From IMG/VR virus record IMGVR_UViG_3300029985_000017, positions 62,001 through 126,000 of that record: a DNA stretch of 64,000 bases. The stretch is one strand, 5' to 3'. Shown one piece after another: positions 52,403 to 59,270 of the stretch. This DNA is from a virus. A model generated the notes under the pieces. That model made no database searches. It saw only the letters and a program-made list of their open reading frames with translations, and was not told where the DNA came from. Position numbers and translations under genes: made by a program. Each line of letters opens with the position of its first letter. Position 1 is the stretch's first letter.

Positions 52403-55054
52403 TTATGCTGCTAACTCAAAATTAACAGGGAAAACTCCGGTTTGGCCTGCAATTTGCACGCCCACGCTAATGGTTAAAGTCGGCGGAGTTGCAGCAATTT
52501 GCAAACCTGTAACACCATCAAATCTAGGGTCAGCCTGAATTTGCATATTGATTTGTTTAGCTAAATCTTGTATATTAAGATCGGCGACACTGGTTCCAGG
52601 AATAACTCCTAGACCATATTGTGGCTCCAACATAAAACTATTAATCGTAGTAGTAAATAAAATTCTAAGAGCCTGTACAATATTGGTCATTCCATAGGAC
52701 AATAAAAAATTACCGTATTGGTCTATAATAATATCACCATTATCATCTAATAGCCAATCTACGCCTGAAATATCTGCCAAAGGATCTCCGCTTAAGCTAA
52801 CTAAAGGAGGTAATGGAATATTAACTTGTCCTTGTAATTGAGCTACTGGTAAATCGCTTGGAATATAAATTTTTTGCATTGCATTTACTGTATTAGGAAG
52901 ATAGGCCTGTATATATGCTTTGTTCGCTGTAGTAAAATTGCCAAGATTTGGTTCGCCATCTAAAGTGATAAGATACCCACCATTATTTGGCAATGGAGTA
53001 ATATTAGTAATACTTCTTGATTGTTGGATTTGTCCTGCAGCCATAAAAGTAACGGTTTGGCCTAAATATAAATCCACATTACTTGTAACAACGGCCTGTC
53101 TACCAATTGCATTGGTCACTAACGGCAATTGGAAGCCCAGGTAATCTAAGTATGGTTCTTCAAGGCTATTCAAAGTGGCTATTTCTAACCAACGATTAGG
53201 ATCTCCTAAGTAACGGGCTGCGATACCTTCTATGGTAGTATTAAAAGGTACGGGCACTATAATTTTACTAGTAGGAACATCGAATGGTATTCCTGATTGG
53301 GTGGCCAATCCAGCCACATAATCTAAAGAACTTTGAATGTTGAGGTCGGTAATTTGCGTGGTGGCAGTTAAAATGTTTACAGATTGAATAAACTCATATA
53401 AAGTATCTAAAATCAAAAATTGAGGTATACTCATTGGCTGATTGCGTACTGGAGGGGGTGTTAAATTGTAAAGTTCATTGTATAGCGGGGCTCCTGCACC
53501 AAAATATCCTTCTAGTTGGACCGCTAGAGATAAAATTGAGTTCGCATTATTTTTAAGTTGTTGTACAGTCAAAGTAGTATTGTTGAGAATGTTGTTCAGC
53601 TTATTTTGTTGAGCAGTATTTAAAACTAACTGACTTGTAGGGACTTGGTCCATTAAATCTACGAAGGCGTTAGGGTTATTAAAAATATTTGCAGCAGGAT
53701 TGGTCTGTTGCGCATTAGCTACACTATTACCCAGTTGGCCATTAGATGCGGCGGTTTGACTAATACCATTTCTAGCAGTTTGCGCCGCAGCTATAGCCGC
53801 GACAGCTGCAACTCCAGCAGTGGTTGTAACAGCGGTAGCTATAGCATTAGAATTTATAGAGGCATAATTTTGTATTGCAGAACTAAAATCTTTTTGAATA
53901 GACGCGGGAAGATCCGAAGCTGCGGTCCCAACTCCCATTAGGTCTTTAACGAATAAAGCTGTTTGACTAAGAACATTAAAGACGCCATTTACATCTGAAG
54001 TAACCGCACCAATTACGGCGATTGCAGAGCTACAAGTTAAGCGCGCTTCTGTTATACCATTCAAAATTCTTTGCAGAATTCCTGGCGTGATTTTATAAAC
54101 ATTTGCTGGAACAACTTTGCTGGATTCGCTTAGAGTAATCCTCCTCCAAGCCTTAAATTGCAACTGATACATTATTTCCATCGGCTTTTGTGCCGATTGC
54201 TGCCAAACATACTGCATTGGAGTTACGACATAGGAGGTATTTTGTTTTGGAATATCAAAAACTAAACGCCATCCGGCATTATCGGGATTTTTCTTAGCTT
54301 CAGCATACTGCTCAATAAACTGCTGAAGATACAAAGCCTGATAGTAGCCAGTACTAGTTGGACCAAAAGTAGCGCCAGCGCTAGTTGGACCAATAGTATT
54401 GGGCTTTTGATTTGGATTATTAGTTGTAAAAGTATTAACAGTGGTGGCTACCTGATTGATTAGACCCGTAATAGCCGTTAAAGTGCCCCCAAATACTGAT
54501 TGTAAGATGGAGGGGCTTCCTGGAGGCTTTGAGACGCTCTCTCTATAAGGCCAAACACCCATAGATCCTGAGGCGTTAATTAATTTAAACTTAATCCCAT
54601 TATGTTCTTCTAAAACACCCCTTAAAGTAGCCGAAGTATTAATAGCATATTGATCAGTAATACTAAGCTGTTGAGGTGTAATGGGAAGATTAAATTCCCA
54701 TTTAGTCGTCGTAAGAGCATTGAAAGTTAAAGTGGGCGTACCCTGTTGAACGCCCGTCACAGTGCCTTTATAATCTCCAAAACCGCTTACAATACTGTTA
54801 TTATTGGTCACATCTATTACAACTAATCTGTAAGGAAACAGCTGGTTCCAGCGAGAAGCGTCTAAAGCTATAGGAGGATAAAAGGCACTTAGATAGTTCG
54901 CTCCCGCTTGTGGATCCCAAGGAGTGACTAAAGGTGTATTGGCGATCGAAGCATTGCCCGAATTAAGTCCAAAGGCTGCCGCAGCTGCATTACTAAGGCC
55001 GCTGATAGCACTTCCAATGCCTAAATTACCGGTACCGTTAGAAAATACATCCAT
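52403..55054 (-). CDS. Baseplate protein: LysM-like domain fused to gp25-like wedge domain
   Basis: An 883-residue protein. The N-terminal 360 residues contain LVVIDVTNN and WEFNLPITPQQLSITDQYAI, as in tail/baseplate proteins that bind the tube. The middle is helical. A LysM-like stretch is at about residues 600-650 (PFNTTIEGIAARYLGDPNRW). The last 120 residues match gp25/lysozyme-like wedge proteins (MTNIVQALRILFTTTINSFM; EPQYGLGVIPGTS). In most phages LysM-type and gp25 proteins are separate genes, so this looks like a fusion. Confidence 0.75.
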   Translation of the reverse strand: MDVFSNGTGNLGIGSAISGLSNAAAAAFGLNSGNASIANTPLVTPWDPQAGANYLSAFYPPIALDASRWNQLFPYRLVVIDVTNNNSIVSGFGDYKGTVTGVQQGTPTLTFNALTTTKWEFNLPITPQQLSITDQYAINTSATLRGVLEEHNGIKFKLINASGSMGVWPYRESVSKPPGSPSILQSVFGGTLTAITGLINQVATTVNTFTTNNPNQKPNTIGPTSAGATFGPTSTGYYQALYLQQFIEQYAEAKKNPDNAGWRLVFDIPKQNTSYVVTPMQYVWQQSAQKPMEIMYQLQFKAWRRITLSESSKVVPANVYKITPGILQRILNGITEARLTCSSAIAVIGAVTSDVNGVFNVLSQTALFVKDLMGVGTAASDLPASIQKDFSSAIQNYASINSNAIATAVTTTAGVAAVAAIAAAQTARNGISQTAASNGQLGNSVANAQQTNPAANIFNNPNAFVDLMDQVPTSQLVLNTAQQNKLNNILNNTTLTVQQLKNNANSILSLAVQLEGYFGAGAPLYNELYNLTPPPVRNQPMSIPQFLILDTLYEFIQSVNILTATTQITDLNIQSSLDYVAGLATQSGIPFDVPTSKIIVPVPFNTTIEGIAARYLGDPNRWLEIATLNSLEEPYLDYLGFQLPLVTNAIGRQAVVTSNVDLYLGQTVTFMAAGQIQQSRSITNITPLPNNGGYLITLDGEPNLGNFTTANKAYIQAYLPNTVNAMQKIYIPSDLPVAQLQGQVNIPLPPLVSLSGDPLADISGVDWLLDDNGDIIIDQYGNFLLSYGMTNIVQALRILFTTTINSFMLEPQYGLGVIPGTSVADLNIQDLAKQINMQIQADPRFDGVTGLQIAATPPTLTISVGVQIAGQTGVFPVNFELAA

Positions 55055-55093
55055 TGAGTTAAAGATTACAGTTACAAGTATATCTTATTTATA

Positions 55094-55121
55094 AAGATAA
55101 GTCCCTGATTTTATTAGTCAA
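55094..55121 (-). promoter_or_regulatory. Possible sigma70-like promoter upstream of the LysM+gp25 gene
   Basis: On the - strand TTGACT (55121-55116), a 16-base spacer and TATCTT (55099-55094), about 40 bases before ATG 55054. A partial late-type motif (AAGATATAC) lies just downstream. The spacer is one base short, so confidence is low. Confidence 0.35.
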
Positions 55122-55136
55122 TATAGATATCTATGA

Positions 55137-55964
55137 TTATCTTACTTCTATTCCTAGTTCTTTTAACTTATTTCTATCCCAAAGCTCGGAGTTTGGGTGT
55201 ATAGATTTAAACCAATCCCATTTAATTTGTGCATCTGGGCGCATCAAACCCTTTATTTCTACCCATAAATTACAGTCCGGAAGAAATAGGTCTGGTCTGT
55301 AGCTAGTTGACTTCCCAGTAGGATTACATATAACGTCAGTGGGTATTTCAAAAGTTTTTGGTTGCCACTCAAAATTAATTTTATGGAAATTTAGATAATC
55401 TACAGTTTTCGCCTCATAAGATCCTTGACAAACGAGTTCTTCATTTGTTTTCCAGTGGAACTTAACTGTTGATTTATTGGATGATTTAGCCACTTTTAAA
55501 GAAATGCCTGTGTTTTTGTTGGGGTTACAGAAACCGTATCTTTCTATGCAAGTTTCCCTTATTTTCTCTTTAACTTCTTCGCTTTGAAAAGGATTTTCTA
55601 CTCCCCGCTTATTCAGACATGTTTTTTTCTTTTTTTCTTTTATAAGTTCATTTTGACCTGGATAATCTACCCCATAATTTTTATTTGAAGTTATTTTTTT
55701 CTTATTCTTGATTTCTGAAGATTGAGAAACGTTTTCGACACCATACACCTTTAATGTAGTTTGTTTTCTCTTTAAAATAGCTCTAGTAGGATGGCTGCCA
55801 CCCTTCAACACACTTTTCACGACAGCTTCCCAGCTTCCAAAAATATTGTCCATAAAAATAGCAGATCTACGACTAGAAATATAACTTTCTTTCATTATTG
55901 TTACGGTATCGCCATGAACTAATTTTAGTCTAGTTTCTACCTGTTTTATTGTAAGCTTTCTCAT
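55137..55964 (-). CDS. Probable homing endonuclease with PD-(D/E)XK-type nuclease end
   Basis: A 275-residue protein. The N-terminal half holds repeated units of the form K-x-Y-G-V-(E/D)-x-P/V-x-Q-S/N (VYGVENVSQSSEIKNKKK; NYGVDYPGQNELIKEKKK; RGVENPFQSEEVKEKIRE; RYGFCNPNKN), as in DNA-binding arrays of phage homing nucleases. The C-terminal part has a nuclease-like core YRPDLFLPDCNLWVEIKG (Asp, then E-x-K). Its promoter, an isolated sigma70-like one, and its location between baseplate and lipoprotein genes fit a mobile, self-contained gene. Exact subfamily is uncertain. Confidence 0.7.
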   Translation of the reverse strand: MRKLTIKQVETRLKLVHGDTVTIMKESYISSRRSAIFMDNIFGSWEAVVKSVLKGGSHPTRAILKRKQTTLKVYGVENVSQSSEIKNKKKITSNKNYGVDYPGQNELIKEKKKKTCLNKRGVENPFQSEEVKEKIRETCIERYGFCNPNKNTGISLKVAKSSNKSTVKFHWKTNEELVCQGSYEAKTVDYLNFHKINFEWQPKTFEIPTDVICNPTGKSTSYRPDLFLPDCNLWVEIKGLMRPDAQIKWDWFKSIHPNSELWDRNKLKELGIEVR

Positions 55965-55971
55965 AATCTAT

Positions 55972-55999
55972 AGTTTACACAAATGGATAGATTTGTCAA
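55972..55999 (-). promoter_or_regulatory. Sigma70-like promoter for the homing endonuclease
   Basis: On the - strand TTGACA (55999-55994), a 16-base spacer and TAAACT (55977-55972). Seven bases precede ATG 55964 and there is no ribosome binding site, so the message is predicted to be leaderless. Confidence 0.6.
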
Positions 56000-56046
56000 T
56001 AAAAATGTTTCCTACTCTATATTTTATAAATAGCGATTTTATAGTT

Positions 56047-56056
56047 ATGATATAAA
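56047..56056 (+). promoter_or_regulatory. Late-type -10 motif on the + strand
   Basis: ATGATATAAA on the + strand, continuing to TATAAATA, the same string as the T4 late-promoter consensus. It ends 7 bases before ATG 56064 and no -35 box is obvious. This is the only clear + strand copy of the motif found before a gene. Confidence 0.55.
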
Positions 56057-56063
56057 TAAGGGT

Positions 56064-56627
56064 ATGAGAACAAAAACTAAGACTTTACTACTTGTTTTTA
56101 TTGGACTTTTCTTTTGTGCTAAGATAATGTCTTGCTCTTCAGTTCATATAAAGCCCGCTCCTGAGTATAAAGGGGTCGATCCTAAACTTCAATCACTAGT
56201 AGATGAATATAAAGAATTAGCAAAATTTCAAAATATAACTTTCAAACATGAAGTGACTATGGGTTTTACGGATATAAATAACAATAATATCATAGGTTTA
56301 TGTACTTATGGTAGAGGGTGGAGAGAAATTGATATAGACGCTAATTACTATAACAATGCTACCTCTATATCTAAATTAGTCTTGATGTTCCATGAGTTGA
56401 GCCACTGCTATTGTGGGCGAGATCATGACTATGGTAATGGAATAAAATACAAAGATGCTAGCGAAATGCAAAAAGTAATAACTATCTTTGATACGGACAT
56501 GGATGGTTTCTATCCTGATTACTGTCCTTTAAGCTTGCTTTATCCCATAGTTGTAAGTAATATATGTCTAATGAGGCACTACGGGGACTATATTGTAGAA
56601 ATGTTTAATCGTTGCAATCCATATTAA
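56064..56627 (+). CDS. Predicted lipoprotein zinc metalloprotease
   Basis: A 187-residue protein. The basic start and hydrophobic stretch (LLLVFIGLFFCAK) end in a lipobox-like IMSC, predicting lipid attachment at Cys24. The catalytic motif MFHELSHCYCGRDHD (HExxH at 110-114, third-ligand candidate Asp120 or His121) marks a metallopeptidase of the extended HExxHxxxxx(D/H) type. It would sit in the host envelope. A late-type motif stands before it. It interrupts the - strand tail region and could act in superinfection exclusion or lysis, though neither is shown. Confidence 0.7.
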   Translation: MRTKTKTLLLVFIGLFFCAKIMSCSSVHIKPAPEYKGVDPKLQSLVDEYKELAKFQNITFKHEVTMGFTDINNNNIIGLCTYGRGWREIDIDANYYNNATSISKLVLMFHELSHCYCGRDHDYGNGIKYKDASEMQKVITIFDTDMDGFYPDYCPLSLLYPIVVSNICLMRHYGDYIVEMFNRCNPY

Positions 56628-56628
56628 T

Positions 56629-56991
56629 ATGCTAACTTCAGAACAAGCTAAAAATATTATCTATGTCTATAGTTTCCTAATGGAAACTGAAACAAATGGT
56701 TGGGATAGATTGGACAATCATTTAGAAATGCTAGAATGGTTAGATGATTTGCAATTGTATAGAGAAGCCGAAGTACTCTATAGTTACCATAGAAATAAGA
56801 CTATGGGCTGTGGGAAAACTCATAAGCCTGGTGTTGGGTGCACCGTAAAATTTATTATGGAAGCAGTAGATTCTATTATACAACTTTACGAAGAAACAGA
56901 TAATCTACATCCAAAAAATAAGTATATACTTTCATACTATATAGCTTTATGTAAAGAAGGCCATATATGCGAAATGGAAGAACGTCACTGA
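56629..56991 (+). CDS. Hypothetical protein, 120 aa
   Basis: A helical acidic protein with five cysteines (MGCGKTHKPGVGCTVKF; ALCKEGHICEMEE). It follows the lipoprotein gene by one base with no ribosome binding site and so is likely co-expressed. There is no signal peptide. Its end overlaps the convergent - strand gene by 7 bases. Not recognised. Confidence 0.6.
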   Translation: MLTSEQAKNIIYVYSFLMETETNGWDRLDNHLEMLEWLDDLQLYREAEVLYSYHRNKTMGCGKTHKPGVGCTVKFIMEAVDSIIQLYEETDNLHPKNKYILSYYIALCKEGHICEMEERH

Positions 56992-57236
56992 ACTCTAAAT
57001 GGCAATATTTTAAGATTAGTTAAACATTTCATAGCTATATCTCTTTGCTTACTAGTTCCATTTTTTAGGGTATGAGATATATTATCTAAAAGAGTACTAT
57101 AATATTTTTCTGCTTGTGATGCCGTAAAAGTATAAGTTCCATTTTTAATATACATATCATTAGCAATTAAAATATTATAGGAATTGGATTCCATTTTTTT
57201 AATTTCTTTTTCTGTAAGACTTTTTCTTTTGCTCAT
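56985..57236 (-). CDS. Hypothetical protein, 83 aa
   Basis: Small Lys/Asn-rich protein (SKRKSLTEKEIKKMESNSYN; FTASQAEKYYSTLLDNISHT). ATG 57236 is used because it follows the upstream stop (57241) by a few bases; the longer frame start at 57263 would overlap that gene. Last gene of the tape-measure/hub/spike transcript before the + strand island. Not recognised. Confidence 0.55.
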   Translation of the reverse strand: MSKRKSLTEKEIKKMESNSYNILIANDMYIKNGTYTFTASQAEKYYSTLLDNISHTLKNGTSKQRDIAMKCLTNLKILPFRVQ

Positions 57237-57240
57237 AAAA

Positions 57241-57501
57241 TTATGATATGGTTCCCGTACCAACCCCAGTACCAGCGCTTGGACTTCCAGCCGATGCCGT
57301 TACAGGGATAATTACAACATCCGTAGTATTAACCACGGTATTGGCTACCAAAAAAGGAATTATGGCGTTGGCTATGCCTTGAGATAGGGCATCTATATAT
57401 TCTGGCGTGCCTATTAGACCACCAAATTTGGCCTCAACTGCAGCTGTAATGGCTGAGGTTAAAGATGCTGTTAAAACTGATTCTTGTCCCGTGATTGGCA
57501 T
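57241..57501 (-). CDS. Small virion-associated protein, 86 aa
   Basis: Strong AGGAG site before ATG 57501. Helical N-terminal part (VLTASLTSAITAAVEAKFGG; EYIDALSQGIANAIIPFLVA) and a Gly/Ser/Thr-rich end. Located just after the spike gene, now separated from it by an inserted HNH gene. Similar small Ala-rich proteins occur beside baseplate spikes, but the role is not known. Confidence 0.5.
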   Translation of the reverse strand: MPITGQESVLTASLTSAITAAVEAKFGGLIGTPEYIDALSQGIANAIIPFLVANTVVNTTDVVIIPVTASAGSPSAGTGVGTGTIS

Positions 57502-58307
57502 AGCTTATCTCCTTTTTTTATATTTTCTGAGCCCCATAAAGGTTGTAAATTAGTGTAGTGACAAGCCTTTAAAAATTGATCCCTATCTGTTAAATCAAAA
57601 CTTGACAATGGAATAATATGGTCTATATGCCACTTACCATCACCTCTTCCCCAATTCCCCCACGTCATCTGGGGTTGAAAAAGAGATTCTAGATGTAATT
57701 TTAATTCTTCTATGGAACAACCCAAATCGGAAACTGCAGAACCGCCTTTTTGTCCATTTTTAATGGCTTGATTTAGCCTTGTTCTAAGATTTCCTGATAG
57801 TTTATGGTTTAAATCTGTTTCTCTAAGAAGTTTTTCGTACTCACGTCTTTCTTTTCTATGTGTTCTCTGATAGGCTCTTTTCTGTTCATTCAATTCTTCT
57901 CTATGTTTTTCTTGATATACTCTATCGTATTCTGCTTTCTCATCTTTACGATTATCAGAATAAATCTTACGTTTGATCGCTATTTCTTCTTTATTTTCTT
58001 CGCGATATATTTTATCGTATTCAGCTTTTTGCTCTTTGGTAGCATCTCTATAAATCTTTGATTTTACTGAAATGACTTCTTTATTTTCTTCGTAATAATC
58101 TTTTTTATCTTTAGTTAATTTTTCTTTATTGTTTTCTCGCCATTCGCGCTGTCTAATGCGTATCTTTTCCTTGTTTTTTAAAACATATTCTTTTATGCAG
58201 TCTTTGCACTGACTACTCAGGCCGCTTTTGGCTCTCTTGTCTTTATCAAATTGAGTTGAGTCTTTTTCAATTTTGCATTTAGAGCATGGTTTCATAATTG
58301 TGACCAT
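57471..58307 (-). CDS. HNH homing endonuclease with N-terminal zinc finger
   Basis: A 278-residue protein. The N-terminal four-cysteine finger has CSKCK (Cys8, Cys11) and CKDC (Cys34, Cys37). A long Lys/Glu linker follows with repeated units (KIYREENKEEIAIKRKIYSD). The HNH core is KWHIDHIIPLSSFDL ... TNLQPLWGSENIKKGDK. The repeat linker is probably a charged helix. It overlaps the following small gene by 31 bases and lacks a strong ribosome binding site, as expected for an inserted mobile gene. It lies between the spike and the next virion gene. Confidence 0.88.
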   Translation of the reverse strand: MVTIMKPCSKCKIEKDSTQFDKDKRAKSGLSSQCKDCIKEYVLKNKEKIRIRQREWRENNKEKLTKDKKDYYEENKEVISVKSKIYRDATKEQKAEYDKIYREENKEEIAIKRKIYSDNRKDEKAEYDRVYQEKHREELNEQKRAYQRTHRKERREYEKLLRETDLNHKLSGNLRTRLNQAIKNGQKGGSAVSDLGCSIEELKLHLESLFQPQMTWGNWGRGDGKWHIDHIIPLSSFDLTDRDQFLKACHYTNLQPLWGSENIKKGDKLCQSRDKNQF

Positions 58308-58310
58308 AAA

Positions 58311-59270
58311 TTATTTTGTGAACACTAGGGTGCTTAAAGACGAGTCCATTGGTTCCAAAGGGGGGCTAGTGGGTAGTCCCAAATTCCCGTAATGTACGTG
58401 ATTATCAAAAATTAAAGCAAAATCGTTGCCTCTAATAACAGATTGCACAGCATCAACACCCAACTTAATGGTGCTCCCATCTACAGTAGTAGTTCCCTGT
58501 GCAATTATGTTTGCAGTTCCTTGGGTATTTATATTTGTGTCGCCTTGCGTAGTAATATTGGTATTACCCTGAATATTTACAGTCCAATTACCGCTAGTAG
58601 CCATGTTTATTTCTTTAGCGGTATTATCTATCTTAACTGTAGCGGTATTATTGGTTACACTAAATGTTCCATCAGTTCCTATAGCTAAAATAGTTGTTCC
58701 ATTTGAAGAATCTATTACATCGCCATTATTGTCTGTGGCGCTATTCCAAGTAAGGGAGGTAGATCCGTCAGCCAAAATATTTACTGCAACTCCATTATAC
58801 TCTCCAAAAAGCATTGGGGCTGTGGAAGTAAGGTTGGTGGGGCGATCTGGATGGTTAAGACCTCCAAGAATAACACCTTTCCCCATTGTGGAATCTATAC
58901 ACAATACTAATACGGTTGCTCCATTTTGTCCTTTAGTTAAGGGAAGAGCCTGATTTTCAGTTTGAGTTTGAACCCTAAAATTCTTTTCAAAATAATCTGC
59001 AATAGAACCCAATCCATCTACAGAGAGACAGTTTTTATAGGTTATTGGAGCCATACCTCTATTCATATCCTGTTCTATAACATCCACATCGTATTCTGTG
59101 GATAATTTACTTATATTGCCTGGATCATTTACGGAATAAATCTGTGTAACAATACCAAACCTTAGGGCCGTATTAGAATAAGTCTTATTTAGCCCACGAT
59201 TAAAGTCTGATGGGTCACATGAAAGCAGACCATGGGGCATTACCGTTCCATTATCTAAGAAATTATTCAT
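58311..59270 (-). CDS. Baseplate central spike (gpV/gp5-like)
   Basis: A 319-residue protein. The N-terminal OB-like region (RFGIVTQIYSVNDPGNISKL ... VLVLCIDSTMGKGVILGGLN) is followed by a triple beta-helix of near-repeats NWTVNIQGNTNITTQGDTNI / NTQGTANIIAQGTTTVDG. The C-terminal HVHYGNLGLPTSPP recalls the end of gpV-type spikes, where His residues bind a metal at the tip. It would puncture the outer membrane on contraction. It overlaps the hub gene by 4 bases. Confidence 0.8.
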   Translation of the reverse strand: MNNFLDNGTVMPHGLLSCDPSDFNRGLNKTYSNTALRFGIVTQIYSVNDPGNISKLSTEYDVDVIEQDMNRGMAPITYKNCLSVDGLGSIADYFEKNFRVQTQTENQALPLTKGQNGATVLVLCIDSTMGKGVILGGLNHPDRPTNLTSTAPMLFGEYNGVAVNILADGSTSLTWNSATDNNGDVIDSSNGTTILAIGTDGTFSVTNNTATVKIDNTAKEINMATSGNWTVNIQGNTNITTQGDTNINTQGTANIIAQGTTTVDGSTIKLGVDAVQSVIRGNDFALIFDNHVHYGNLGLPTSPPLEPMDSSLSTLVFTK

